Positions 18,980-28,133 of a stretch of DNA of 64,000 nt are shown here, in pieces (position 1 is the first letter of the stretch; each line of letters starts with the position of its first letter). The notes below the pieces were generated by a model. The model did no database searches. It saw only the letters and a program-made list of their open reading frames with translations, and was not told where the DNA came from. A program made the translations under genes and the position numbers. The stretch covers positions 310,001 to 374,000 of the forward strand of contig NZ_FPIY01000002.1 of NCBI RefSeq assembly GCF_900119145.1. Direction: 5' to 3'. Source of the DNA: Cellulophaga fucicola. Lineage in GTDB: Bacteria > Bacteroidota > Bacteroidia > Flavobacteriales > Flavobacteriaceae.

Positions 18980-18997
18980 TTGTAAATCAATTTACAA
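18980..18997. repeat. Perfect 18-bp inverted repeat between purE and the M3 peptidase
   Basis: TTGTAAAT and ATTTACAA are exact complements separated by CA. There is no T-run, so it is more likely an operator or an RNA processing hairpin than a terminator. It lies 5 bp after purE and 34 bp before the next start codon. Confidence 0.4.
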
Positions 18998-19031
18998 ACA
19001 ATCTTCAATTATTAAAATAGTACTAAAATAT

Positions 19032-21047
19032 ATGAATCTACTTTTAACCCCTTTTGATACAGCACCTTTTTCTAAACTTAAAAACGAGCATTTTATGCCT
19101 GCTTTTAAACAGGCAATGACAGATGCAAGAGCAGAAATAGATGCTATTACAGAAAACACAGAAGCTCCTACTTTTGCGAATACTATTGAAGCTTTAGATT
19201 TTGCTGGTCAGCAGTTAGACCGAATTTCTAGTGTATTTTTCAATTTAAATTCAGCAGAAACTAATGAGGAAATTCAGAAAATAGCACAAGAAGTATCTCC
19301 TTTGCTTTCTGAATTTGGAAATGACATTACTTTAAACAAAGAGCTATTTAAAAGAGTTAAAGCTGTATTTAATCAGAAAGACAGTTTAGACTTAACAGTA
19401 GAACAACAAACACTTCTAGATAAAAGATATAAAGGGTTTAGCAGAAACGGCGCAAATTTAGCTGAAGATAAAAAGACTAGACTTAGAGAAATAGATGCAG
19501 AATCTGCTAAGTTAAAATTACAATTTGGAGAAAACGTATTGGCAGAAACCAATGCTTTTAAAATGCACTTAACTAATGAGGAAGATGTAGATGGTTTTCC
19601 AGAAGGAGAAAAAGAGGCAGCCGCACAAATGGCTAAATCTAAAGACTTAAACGGTTGGCTAATTACATTAGACTATCCTAGCTACATCCCTTTTATGAAG
19701 TATGCTAAAAACAGAGAGCTTCGTAAAAAACTATCATTAGCATTTGGCAGCAAATCTTTTAAAGGTGACAAATTAGACAACCAAGAAAACGTGTTAAAAA
19801 TAGCAAAGCTACGTCACGAGCGTGCTAACTTGCTTGGTTATGCAACACACGCTAATTTTGTATTAGAAGAGCGTATGGCAGAAACGCCAGAAAAAGTACA
19901 TGCTTTTTTAAATGAATTGTTAGAAAAAGCAAAACCAGCAGCTGAGCGTGAGTTTAAACAACTAGAAGATTTTGCAAAAGAATTAGACAGTATAGACCAA
20001 TTACAAAAATGGGATGGTGCATACTACTCTGAAAAGCTAAAGCAAAAATTATTTAGCTTAGATGACGAAATACTAAAACCATACTTTAAACTTGAAAATG
20101 TAATTGCAGGTGTTTTTAAAGTAGCAGAGAAATTATTTGATTTACAATTTAAAGAAGTATTTACGATAGACAAATACCACGAAGATGTAAAAACATACGA
20201 GGTATTTGATGCTGATAATAATTTTGTTTCTTTATTTTATGCAGATTTTCACCCAAGACCAGGCAAACGTGGAGGTGCTTGGATGACATCGTTTAAATCA
20301 CAATACATAAAAGACGGACAAAATGTACGTCCGCATATCTCTAACGTATGCAACTTTACAAAACCTACAGACACAAAACCATCATTATTAACTTTTAACG
20401 AGGTTACTACTTTGTTTCACGAGTTTGGTCACGGACTACACGGTATGCTAGCAAATACAACATACCCAAGTTTATCTGGCACATCTGTATATTGGGATTT
20501 TGTAGAATTACCTAGTCAAGTTTTAGAAAACTGGTGTTATGAAAAAGAAGCTTTAGAGCTTTTTGCAACACATTACCAAACAGGAGAAGTTATACCAATG
20601 GAGTTGGTACAAAAAATAAAAGAATCTGCAACTTTTCAAGAAGGTATGCAAACCTTACGTCAGTTAAGCTTTGGATTGTTAGATATGTCTTGGCACGGTG
20701 TAGACCCTACTTCTATTACAGACGTAAAAGCCCAAGAAGATAAAGCTTTTTCTGGCACAGATTTATATCCTAGCACAGCAGAAACTTGTATGAGCACTGC
20801 TTTTTCTCATATTTTTCAAGGAGGATATTCTTCTGGGTATTACAGTTATAAGTGGGCAGAAGTTTTAGATGCTGATGCGTTTGCTTATTTTAAAGAAGAA
20901 GGAATTTTTAATAAAGAAGTTGCTACTAAATTTAAAGATAATGTATTATCTAAAGGAGGTACAGAAAACCCAATGGTATTATACAAACGCTTTAGAGGTG
21001 CAGAACCTAAAGTTGAAGCTCTATTAGAAAGAGCCGGTTTATTGTAA
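19032..21047 (+). CDS. M3-family zinc metallopeptidase (oligopeptidase A / Dcp type)
   Basis: The 671-residue cytoplasmic enzyme has the zinc motif HEFGH at residues 463-467 and the third ligand Glu492 in the FVELPSQ segment, as in M3A peptidases. The downstream SGYYSYKWAEVLDADAF stretch is the usual substrate-contact region. There is no signal peptide. Family members cleave short peptides released by other proteases. Oligopeptidase A (PrlC) and peptidyl-dipeptidase (Dcp) cannot be told apart safely by eye; the length is nearest to both. A strong terminator follows. Confidence 0.93.
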   Translation: MNLLLTPFDTAPFSKLKNEHFMPAFKQAMTDARAEIDAITENTEAPTFANTIEALDFAGQQLDRISSVFFNLNSAETNEEIQKIAQEVSPLLSEFGNDITLNKELFKRVKAVFNQKDSLDLTVEQQTLLDKRYKGFSRNGANLAEDKKTRLREIDAESAKLKLQFGENVLAETNAFKMHLTNEEDVDGFPEGEKEAAAQMAKSKDLNGWLITLDYPSYIPFMKYAKNRELRKKLSLAFGSKSFKGDKLDNQENVLKIAKLRHERANLLGYATHANFVLEERMAETPEKVHAFLNELLEKAKPAAEREFKQLEDFAKELDSIDQLQKWDGAYYSEKLKQKLFSLDDEILKPYFKLENVIAGVFKVAEKLFDLQFKEVFTIDKYHEDVKTYEVFDADNNFVSLFYADFHPRPGKRGGAWMTSFKSQYIKDGQNVRPHISNVCNFTKPTDTKPSLLTFNEVTTLFHEFGHGLHGMLANTTYPSLSGTSVYWDFVELPSQVLENWCYEKEALELFATHYQTGEVIPMELVQKIKESATFQEGMQTLRQLSFGLLDMSWHGVDPTSITDVKAQEDKAFSGTDLYPSTAETCMSTAFSHIFQGGYSSGYYSYKWAEVLDADAFAYFKEEGIFNKEVATKFKDNVLSKGGTENPMVLYKRFRGAEPKVEALLERAGLL

Positions 21048-21068
21048 ATCTAAATAGTCTTAAAACAC

Positions 21069-21106
21069 AAAACCAGGATAACAACTTAGTTTGTTATCCT
21101 GGTTTT
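21069..21106. terminator. Bidirectional terminator between convergent genes
   Basis: A 16-bp perfect stem (21069-21084 with 21091-21106, core CCAGGATAACAA) closes a 6-nt loop CTTAGT. It starts with AAAA and ends with TTTT, so it serves both the M3 peptidase and the DUF4494 gene. Confidence 0.92.
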
Positions 21107-21133
21107 ATGTTTTCTTAAAAAGGTATCTACTCT

Positions 21134-21718
21134 CTATTCTTCTTCATCAAGATCTATATCTACAAGAACTGGTTCTGGCAACTCTTCTTCAGAAATTGCA
21201 TCTACAGCTTCTTCTACCTCTTCAACTTCTGGTACAGAATCTTTAATTTCATTAAATTTATGTATACGATCTAATTCTCCTTCTTCTCCAGAGAAGTAAG
21301 GAAAAACATCCATAATAGGAGACTCCGTAATTGCAGGTATGGTATAATCACCCATAGTATCCTTCATTACAGCAACCGTATTATCGTATGCTTCTTTAAC
21401 ATCGTTAGCTTGTACTAACAAATACATATTTGTTTTACGTTCTTTTCCACTTTCTTCATCAAAAGCAATTAAAGAAACTTTACTTTTAAACCAACGATCT
21501 GTATTTTCAAACGGATGAATTTCCGCAAAGTTAGCAACCTTAATGTTTGTTATTTTAAACTCGTCACTAATGTAAGCTTTCATCTCCTCATTAATTCTAG
21601 TCTCTGCTTCTGTATAAGAAATAGCATCTACTAAATAAGGTTCTGTTGTTACTTTTTGAGCTCCAGTGTCGCTCATTTTTCTATATTTTACCTTGCATTC
21701 GTACCAAGTTGCGCTCAT
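21134..21718 (-). CDS. DUF4494 protein
   Basis: The 194-residue soluble protein begins MSATWYECKVKYRKM, the typical DUF4494 opening. Its C-terminus is strongly acidic (many Glu/Asp after residue ~150). The frame stays open upstream to 21796, but a consensus -7 element TATATTTG (21749-21742 on the minus strand) lies inside that extension, and the extra 26 residues are hydrophobic and unlike the family, so I chose the ATG at 21718. The family is nearly restricted to Bacteroidota and has no assigned function. Confidence 0.88.
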   Translation of the reverse strand: MSATWYECKVKYRKMSDTGAQKVTTEPYLVDAISYTEAETRINEEMKAYISDEFKITNIKVANFAEIHPFENTDRWFKSKVSLIAFDEESGKERKTNMYLLVQANDVKEAYDNTVAVMKDTMGDYTIPAITESPIMDVFPYFSGEEGELDRIHKFNEIKDSVPEVEEVEEAVDAISEEELPEPVLVDIDLDEEE

Positions 21719-21741
21719 AATTTCTCTCTTTTTTGGGAAAC

Positions 21742-21749
21742 CAAATATA
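21742..21749 (-). promoter_or_regulatory. -7 element of the DUF4494 gene
   Basis: The minus strand reads TATATTTG 24 bp before the chosen start codon. It fixes the start by excluding the longer frame. The rest of the ~340-bp gap to 22061 holds the divergent promoter described next, and no gene. Confidence 0.55.
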
Positions 21750-21909
21750 GCCGATACATAAAAAATTAGAATACAATTACACAAATAGATATTCACAATT
21801 TAAATCTAAAATATATAGTACTCTTATTACAAGCAAGTTGACTCATTAAATTTTAATTACTTGCTTTTTTGTTTTACTAAAGTTGACTTAAATTAGTCAC
21901 AACACATCA

Positions 21910-21948
21910 TAAATAAGCACCCTTATTTATACCTAAATTGTACCTTTG
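21910..21948 (+). promoter_or_regulatory. Inverted repeat and -7 element ahead of the luciferase-like gene
   Basis: TAAATAAG (21910-21917) is complementary to CTTATTTA (21922-21929) with a 4-nt spacer. Twelve bp later comes TACCTTTG (21941-21948), a consensus -7 element. The repeat covers the -33 region, the usual place for a repressor or activator site. Confidence 0.45.
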
Positions 21949-22061
21949 TATCTAGTAATTTACACCTAATTAAACTTGTGTAATGATTAGAGCTTTAGCA
22001 CGACAAATTAGGACACAAAAAGTTGTTGTTTTCTTTAAACAGCAGCAAAAAAATTAGAAAA

Positions 22062-23078
22062 ATGTCATCAAAAAAAATAGCATATTCGGTTTTAGAATTA
22101 GCCATTGTATCTAAAGGCAGTTCTTTACAAACCACATTTAAAAATAGCGTAGACCTTGCCCAAAAAGCAGAAGAATTTGGATATAAACGTTTTTGGTTAG
22201 CAGAACATCATAATTCTATTACAATTGGTAGTTCTGCTACAGCTGTACTAATTGGGTACGTTGCAGAAGGCACAAAAACAATACGAATAGGTTCTGGCGG
22301 CATAATGCTACCCAACCATTCGCCATTAATTATAGCTGAGCAATTTGGCACACTAGGTTTGTTATACCCAAACCGTATAGATTTAGGTTTAGGTAGAGCA
22401 CCTGGTACAGATCCGGAAACAGCACATGCTATACGAGCTACACATACACAAGCAGCACACTCTTTTCCTGAAGAAGTTGCCCAAATACAACAATACTTTT
22501 CTGTAGAGAATAAAAACTCTAAAGTAAGAGCTACTGTTGCAGAAGGTGTAGATGTGCCTTTATACATTTTAGGCTCTAGTACAGATAGTGCGCACTTGTC
22601 TTCTAAAAAAGGATTACCGTATGCTTTTGCAAGTCATTTTGCTACTGCAAAGCTACACGACGCACTTAAAATTTATAATGAAGAGTTTACACCGTCTAAT
22701 TATTTAGATGCTCCATACACTATGGCAGGCGTAAATGTTATTGTGGCAGATACAGATGAAGAAGCTGAAAAAATATCTACCTCTTTATTAAAAATAATTG
22801 TTGGGTTGTTAACCAACCAAAGAGATTTTATGCTGCCCCCCGTAGAGATGACAGATGATTTACGCCAGATGTTTAAACACCCTGCTGTAGACCAAATGTT
22901 AAAATATTCTTTTATAGGGAGCAAAGCAACTGTAAAAAAGCAGGTAAAAGAATTTTTAGAACAAACACAAGTAGATGAACTTATAGCGGTAACTAATATT
23001 TACGATCACGCAGATAGGATTAAATCTTATAAATTATTTGCAGAAATAATGAATGAAATAAATAAGGAAAAGGAATAA
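22062..23078 (+). CDS. Luciferase-like (LLM) flavin-dependent oxidoreductase
   Basis: The 338-residue protein starts MSSKKIAYSVLELAIVSKG, the standard opening of the MsnO8-type LLM subgroup. It contains FWLAEHHN, the conserved AEHHN motif, and TIRIGSGGIMLPNHSPL plus RIDLGLGRAPGTD. Such enzymes are TIM-barrel FMN/F420-type monooxygenases, here probably FMN-dependent and cytoplasmic, with unknown substrate. The frame can be extended to a TTG at 22023, but the family N-terminus aligns with the ATG at 22062. It has its own promoter. Confidence 0.9.
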   Translation: MSSKKIAYSVLELAIVSKGSSLQTTFKNSVDLAQKAEEFGYKRFWLAEHHNSITIGSSATAVLIGYVAEGTKTIRIGSGGIMLPNHSPLIIAEQFGTLGLLYPNRIDLGLGRAPGTDPETAHAIRATHTQAAHSFPEEVAQIQQYFSVENKNSKVRATVAEGVDVPLYILGSSTDSAHLSSKKGLPYAFASHFATAKLHDALKIYNEEFTPSNYLDAPYTMAGVNVIVADTDEEAEKISTSLLKIIVGLLTNQRDFMLPPVEMTDDLRQMFKHPAVDQMLKYSFIGSKATVKKQVKEFLEQTQVDELIAVTNIYDHADRIKSYKLFAEIMNEINKEKE

Positions 23079-23169
23079 AGGTAATTTTTGTTTTTTTGTT
23101 TTGTTTGAAAGCAATTTTTTAAATAGGTATTTCACGGTAAACAGTGTACACCTTTTTAGGAAGTTGCTT

Positions 23170-23177
23170 TACTTTTG
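23170..23177 (+). promoter_or_regulatory. -7 element of the 194-residue exported protein gene
   Basis: TACTTTTG matches TAnnTTTG and lies 29 bp before the start codon at 23207. Confidence 0.5.
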
Positions 23178-23206
23178 TTCTAAATTATAAGAACCTAAGA
23201 TAAAGA

Positions 23207-23791
23207 ATGAAAAGTAGATTTTTATATTTTGCCACACTAGTACTTTTATCTTTACACAGTAATGCTCAAAACAAGAACATACTATTAGAGCAAACTATAA
23301 ATGATATAGTTACTGCTTTTAAAGAGAAAGACTCTAATAGCATAAATAGTTTTATTTCTAAAGAAATAGGCGTAACAATAATTGTACGTTATGGTATTTT
23401 AGACAATTATATAACTCTAAACTCTATAGACTTTAATAACCCTACGCCAAGTTACTTACCATATCTGGAACCTTTTTCTAACAGCAAATTAAACTTTACA
23501 ACACTACCAGATTTTAGCTGTGATACAGAGAATTGGTCTAAAAAAGGTTTGTATTGCGACACACTACTAATACCTACCCTTTTATCTAATACTATTACAA
23601 ACTTAAAATATGAACTTTCTAACGACGAGTACCAAAAAGAATTAAAACGCGCTTGTACTTTAGAAAAGAATAGTTACCGAGTAATTTTGATAGACGAGAA
23701 CGATGAAGATCTCATTTTTCACTTAACGTATATAAATAAAAAGTGGACTTTAACTGTAATAGACAGAGTAACATCTGACTGTAGCTCGTAA
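23207..23791 (+). CDS. Exported protein of unknown function
   Basis: The 194-residue protein has a clear signal peptide ending LSLHSNA-Q (cleavage near residue 20). The mature part is mixed alpha/beta with four Cys residues (CDTENW, YCDTLL, RACTLE, SDCSS), suggesting disulfides in the periplasm. The ending HLTYINKKWTLTVIDRV resembles the tail of small NTF2- or DUF4878-like exported proteins. The 172-residue protein at 27501-28019 shares this kind of layout. I cannot assign a function. Confidence 0.75.
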   Translation: MKSRFLYFATLVLLSLHSNAQNKNILLEQTINDIVTAFKEKDSNSINSFISKEIGVTIIVRYGILDNYITLNSIDFNNPTPSYLPYLEPFSNSKLNFTTLPDFSCDTENWSKKGLYCDTLLIPTLLSNTITNLKYELSNDEYQKELKRACTLEKNSYRVILIDENDEDLIFHLTYINKKWTLTVIDRVTSDCSS

Positions 23792-23874
23792 AAAATGAGA
23801 AACACTTATCAAACTAAAAAACAAAATACAGAACAGATTACCGTATAGGTATTAATTGCTAATTAAAAGAAAAA

Positions 23875-25614
23875 TTAATATTCAATTACTTCTATATTCA
23901 TTTCTTTTAACTGCGCCACCAATTTACTTGAAAAATTCATTGTATTGGTTGTTTTTAAGTTTGGCAAATACTTAATATCTTCAATAGACATTACATCATA
24001 CCTATCATCCTCTCCATCCCAAAGAGGTGTTAATTGTCCGTATATTTCATCTCCACCATCTGGCAATAAATCAACAATATCTACTAACAACTCTAAAGGT
24101 ATTGGTAGGTTTTTAAAATAATTAGCTACCTCTGGTATTATGTTATACCCTTCTTCTTCTATATCTATTTTACGACTTTGGTTGTTCTTTACAAAATTGC
24201 GCACATTAAACTTAGGAAATAAAACCTCATCTACATACATCAATTGATTCACAACCATTAATTTAAAGTTTAAATCTGCTTTAAACAAACATTTGCCCTT
24301 AGGTATTTCTGATAATTTATTTTGAACCTCCCTATTAAATAAAGCCTTGTTTTTCTGCTCTAACAACAGCACTTTATTTGGCACTTGTTTTAAAGTAACA
24401 GGTAAACTTTTAAATTGGTTCTTCCTTAAGTTTAACTCGCTTAAGTTGTTTAAATATGGTAAGTTCTGGGGTATTTCCATAAGCTGAGTATCTTCTAGAT
24501 CTAAAACTTGCAATTGTTTCATTTTACACAGCCAAGAAGGTAATTTCACTAATGGGTTATTACTTAACTTAAGTACTTTAAGCCTTTTAAGAGTAACCAA
24601 ACTTTCTGGTAATTCTGTTATTTCATTATTAGATAAATCTAACTCCTCTAGCTGATTTAAGTATTTTATTCTAGATGATATTCTTGATAAACCCGTATTA
24701 GATAGGTTTAAGGTTTTTAAGCCAGTAAGACTAACTAAAACTGACCAATGAGGATATTTATTACCTGAAAAATTTAAATATTTTAAGCTTTTAATTTGCT
24801 CTAATTTAGGAGGCAAACCTTCTATAGGCGTACTGTAATAATCGCCATCTCTAGACAATTTTAAAGAAACTAAATAAGGAAGTTTATGCAAGTTATTCAT
24901 TAAATCTGGCGGAATAAAACTAACATTATTTAAAGATAGCTCATTTAAGTTTTTTAACTTTAAAATTCCGGGATACAAATCTTTTATTGTCTGGTTAGCA
25001 ACTGCCAAACTTTTTAAATTGTGACAAGTAAAAATACGTTGTGGCAACTCAAAACCATAACCGTAATACAGCTTTTGTGTAGCAGGTCCAAAATCGTCCT
25101 CACTATTTAACTCCCAAATATCTGAAAATATTTTTCTTGAAGACCTCTTCAAAAAATGCATTACTTTTTTATGGTACTCATTTAGCTCCACTTTTTCGGC
25201 CAAAGGATTATCACTATTATGTCCGTCTAAGGTACAATACCCATAAATATGATCTCTCCCTAATCTGCCTAGCTCTTTCTTTAATTTTTTTCTTAAACCA
25301 AACCTATCTACTAATGCATCATGAGAATATCTTAATTCTTCTGTAGATCTTTTAAAAAGGGTTTTAGTCCCTGCTTTTAAAAATTTTTGAAACGTTAGCT
25401 CATCAAAAGCAACAGTCTGAATTAAGAACATGAACTCTCCTTTTTGTGCAGGATTATTTTTTGCTCTTGTAGGCGGCATAATTTGACAAATAGAATAAAC
25501 TTCTCCGCCTTTTAAATCATCTTCTTTAAAAAAGATATCTCCAAACGGAGATACCTCCAAAACTTCTCTTTGTTTAAAGTCCTGAAATAATGCTTCTAAA
25601 ATTAATTCTTCCAA
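23875..25614 (-). CDS. Leucine-rich repeat protein with a DUF6892-like C-terminal domain
   Basis: The 579-residue protein has no signal peptide. Residues ~1-190 form a unique N-terminal region. Residues ~195-415 contain about nine leucine-rich repeats (for example LEELDLSNNEITELPESL). The C-terminal ~150 residues carry LMYVDEVLFPKFNVRNFV and PLWDGEDDRYDVMSIED. This block recalls DUF6892, but from memory only. LRRs usually mediate protein binding. It is the last gene of a minus-strand run of closely spaced unknown genes (31-bp gap to the lipoprotein before it). Confidence 0.85.
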   Translation of the reverse strand: MEELILEALFQDFKQREVLEVSPFGDIFFKEDDLKGGEVYSICQIMPPTRAKNNPAQKGEFMFLIQTVAFDELTFQKFLKAGTKTLFKRSTEELRYSHDALVDRFGLRKKLKKELGRLGRDHIYGYCTLDGHNSDNPLAEKVELNEYHKKVMHFLKRSSRKIFSDIWELNSEDDFGPATQKLYYGYGFELPQRIFTCHNLKSLAVANQTIKDLYPGILKLKNLNELSLNNVSFIPPDLMNNLHKLPYLVSLKLSRDGDYYSTPIEGLPPKLEQIKSLKYLNFSGNKYPHWSVLVSLTGLKTLNLSNTGLSRISSRIKYLNQLEELDLSNNEITELPESLVTLKRLKVLKLSNNPLVKLPSWLCKMKQLQVLDLEDTQLMEIPQNLPYLNNLSELNLRKNQFKSLPVTLKQVPNKVLLLEQKNKALFNREVQNKLSEIPKGKCLFKADLNFKLMVVNQLMYVDEVLFPKFNVRNFVKNNQSRKIDIEEEGYNIIPEVANYFKNLPIPLELLVDIVDLLPDGGDEIYGQLTPLWDGEDDRYDVMSIEDIKYLPNLKTTNTMNFSSKLVAQLKEMNIEVIEY

Positions 25615-25645
25615 TGGTTAGTTGTGTTTTTTTAGCCTTGTAAAA

Positions 25646-26524
25646 TTACTCTACCTCTAGTAGCGTTTCTGCTGTAATTTTTGCCTTACTATTTTTATCC
25701 CAAATTTTTATATGCCATTTTAAAGGATTTTCTAATGTTCCCTTAGTTAAAACTAAAGAGGCTTGTATAGACTGTGAGACCTGTGCTTGAGTTGCTTTTT
25801 GGTTTAAAAACATATCTGGTTGGTCTAGAATAACAGTGCCATTATAATCTTCTACAGTCATTGTCATCCCCAATTCTACAAAACCGTCTTTTGTAGTAAA
25901 TCCCTTAAGGCCCTCAAATATAAACAACAATTTGTCATTAAACCCAACTTTTCTGTTGGTAATCACAGACTTATGGGTCGCAGACATGATATAACCCTCT
26001 GAATAGCCCAGTTTTTCGGAAGAAATTTTAATATTAGAATCTTTAATTAATTCTACTGGCATTTTAGAAACAAACACACCATCTCCTTTTAAATCACTAA
26101 TTGTATAAATTAAATTGTACGTATCTCCAGATAAAATTGGATTTGCTAAAATTACCTGACCTTTTAATTGTCTTTTAATTGAACTTAAACCCGAAGCTGA
26201 GTTTGGTAATAAGTCTGAATTTGCAAAAACTGTATCTCCTTTTTTAGAAACCATAGCTACGGCCATTTTAGGAAAATATTTTCCGTCTTCTACTGTAAAA
26301 CCATCTATGTCGTTAAATGTAGTTACAATTGTTTGACCGTAAGTATACTTGTCACTACTTGCTTCTTCATTATTTACGGTAATATCTACGCTAGATGCGC
26401 TAATACCATCTCCAGTGGTCTTTAAACCAGTAGCAAAATCTTTGTTTATAGATTTATTAAAATTACAAGATGTTGCTGCTACAATAGTACTTATTGCAAA
26501 CAGGCGTATTATATTATTTTTCAT
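25646..26524 (-). CDS. Lipoprotein of unknown function
   Basis: The 292-residue protein has a lipoprotein signal peptide with lipobox ATSC (Cys20). The mature region is beta-rich with two similar halves: each has a phrase of the type ...FNDIDGFTVEDGKYFPKMAVAM and ...FEGLKGFTTKDGFVELGMTM, so it may contain an internal duplication. The ending PLKWHIKIWDKNS is typical of a small beta domain. It is probably anchored in the outer or inner membrane. It is 31 bp from both neighbours in a likely operon with the LRR gene. Confidence 0.75.
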   Translation of the reverse strand: MKNNIIRLFAISTIVAATSCNFNKSINKDFATGLKTTGDGISASSVDITVNNEEASSDKYTYGQTIVTTFNDIDGFTVEDGKYFPKMAVAMVSKKGDTVFANSDLLPNSASGLSSIKRQLKGQVILANPILSGDTYNLIYTISDLKGDGVFVSKMPVELIKDSNIKISSEKLGYSEGYIMSATHKSVITNRKVGFNDKLLFIFEGLKGFTTKDGFVELGMTMTVEDYNGTVILDQPDMFLNQKATQAQVSQSIQASLVLTKGTLENPLKWHIKIWDKNSKAKITAETLLEVE

Positions 26525-26555
26525 ATTGGTAGTATTTATATTATATATGTATTAA

Positions 26556-26954
26556 TTAAATTGGGTATCCTCCAAAATTGTCTTTTACCAATACATTAAA
26601 TTCTTTATGTACTTTTTTAAAGTCTAATTTTTGTTTTTCTGCTATCTCTTTTAAATTACCTCTTACCCTTAGCTGTTTGGTATAAAACACAATACCAAAT
26701 AAAATTAATCCGCCTCCAAATAAACAGGCAACTACAAGCATTATCAACTTTATATTATTGTATTCTGAATAAGTGTATGTATTGCCCGCAATAAAAATGT
26801 TATAGAACAATACAATGGCACCTATAGCTAAAAAAATGTATTGCACATATTTAGTTGTTCCCATTAAAGCTATATACTCATTTAAAATAACTGTTAGTTT
26901 ATCTTCTGGAATTTTGCTTAATTCTGGCAATATGTTTTCATTTGTTTCACTCAT
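26556..26954 (-). CDS. Small two-helix membrane protein
   Basis: The 132-residue protein has two membrane helices, about residues 37-55 (YIFLAIGAIVLFYNIFIAG) and 70-92 (LIMLVVACLFGGGLILFGIVFY). They are joined by a short polar loop and flanked by charged cytoplasmic-looking ends. No family recognised. The gene is 31 bp upstream of the lipoprotein gene and 19 bp downstream of the 170-residue gene, in the same direction. Confidence 0.7.
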   Translation of the reverse strand: MSETNENILPELSKIPEDKLTVILNEYIALMGTTKYVQYIFLAIGAIVLFYNIFIAGNTYTYSEYNNIKLIMLVVACLFGGGLILFGIVFYTKQLRVRGNLKEIAEKQKLDFKKVHKEFNVLVKDNFGGYPI

Positions 26955-26973
26955 CTTTAATAATTTTTACATA

Positions 26974-27486
26974 TTATTTAACAGACCATGCAGGCGCTAA
27001 AGAAATTAATTTTACGTCTTTATATAGCTTAGGTGTTACCTTAAATTTTATATTCTTATCTGCTTTAAAAATAAACTCATCTTCTTTTTCTATACCATTG
27101 TCTGTTAGCAATTCTATAGTATTGCTTTTAAAATAACTGTACGTACCATCTGTATTTAAACTAAAGCCTAAATCTGCAATATCTTTTATAGATGTATAAC
27201 TCAGTTTAATTTTTGCGTTTAATTCATTATTCTTCACAAAAATCTCTTTAGAAATTAAAGTTACATTTTGCATAGAGGCAACTAAATCTGTTTTATTTTC
27301 AACAGCCTTTAACCCTTTAATTGCATTTTGTTCTTCCTCTTTTATAGTTGATAAATTATGCTGTTCTATTGTAATTGTCTTCTCTGTTACATCTAAAAAC
27401 AATGTAACATCTGTACTTATTACAGGTATTTGCTCTTGTGTAAAAAAACATATTATTGCTAGTATTAAAGATTTTATTTCTACCAT
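26974..27486 (-). CDS. Small exported or membrane-associated protein
   Basis: The 170-residue protein begins with a hydrophobic stretch (LILAIICFFTQEQIPVIS), probably a signal peptide or anchor. The rest is a beta-rich charged domain with TKTDLVA-like and ELNAKIKLSYTS segments. I do not recognise a family. The position between a two-helix membrane protein and an exported protein, with gaps of 19 and 14 bp, suggests an envelope-located group of products made together. Confidence 0.65.
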   Translation of the reverse strand: MVEIKSLILAIICFFTQEQIPVISTDVTLFLDVTEKTITIEQHNLSTIKEEEQNAIKGLKAVENKTDLVASMQNVTLISKEIFVKNNELNAKIKLSYTSIKDIADLGFSLNTDGTYSYFKSNTIELLTDNGIEKEDEFIFKADKNIKFKVTPKLYKDVKLISLAPAWSVK

Positions 27487-27500
27487 ATATTTATTTTGTT

Positions 27501-28019
27501 TTAAGGTATAGAACCAATATCATTTAAAACCCAACGGTTATGTAACTTTACAAACTGAAAAGTATGCTGACCACCTTCATGTAAAAGCGTAGGCTTAGTT
27601 GTAGTTACCAAAACTTCCATATAACCTACACCCTCACTAACGTGGTATACATAAATAGTTTCACTTTCTATTAAAAGCCCAATAAAGTTATGTGTAAAAA
27701 TTATATCGTAATCTTCTGCCAAAAATTTAGCAACAGGAATATAAATATCTTGCTCATAAATTTTAGCATACCAATCCTTATCATTATCTCTAGAAGAAGC
27801 CATTTTTTCTTGTTCTTCTAGTGTATTTTCCAGACAATAATAACAACGAATTTTTGGCGCTACTAATTGTTTAAACGCTATTGTATCTTTTGTTTTTAAG
27901 GCTGATAAAAAAGTGTCCCAAACCTTTTTTATATCTTTTGTAGAAACTTCTTTTTGTTTTTGTTGCGCAGAAACAAGGCTTACAAACAAAAACATTAAAA
28001 CAACTTTATACTTTATCAT
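27501..28019 (-). CDS. Exported protein of unknown function
   Basis: The 172-residue protein has a signal peptide ending FVSLVSA-Q (about residue 18). The mature domain starts with a helix (VWDTFLSALKTKDTIAFKQLV) and ends with strands (HTFQFVKLHNRWVLNDIGSIP). This order resembles small NTF2-like exported proteins, as in the 194-residue product at 23207. A CYYC pair lies in the middle. It is the first gene of the probable five-gene unit running down to 23875. Confidence 0.7.
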   Translation of the reverse strand: MIKYKVVLMFLFVSLVSAQQKQKEVSTKDIKKVWDTFLSALKTKDTIAFKQLVAPKIRCYYCLENTLEEQEKMASSRDNDKDWYAKIYEQDIYIPVAKFLAEDYDIIFTHNFIGLLIESETIYVYHVSEGVGYMEVLVTTTKPTLLHEGGQHTFQFVKLHNRWVLNDIGSIP

Positions 28020-28133
28020 AACAATTGTACATCAATTAATTGACCGCAATTTACTGCAATAGATTGTTATAAAACTCCCTCTTTTCAGGGGTATTGTTTT
28101 TTGAAAACTCTAAAACACAGAATAATAGTGCAA

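Noticed and set aside
21719-21796. 26-residue hydrophobic N-terminal extension of the DUF4494 protein
   Set aside because: It overlaps a consensus -7 element, and the family starts at the ATG at 21718.
22023-22061. TTG-initiated extension of the luciferase-like gene
   Set aside because: The family N-terminus aligns with the ATG at 22062.
28075-28096. Possible terminator after the EndoV-like gene
   Set aside because: The stem is only about four pairs and the T-run is weak.
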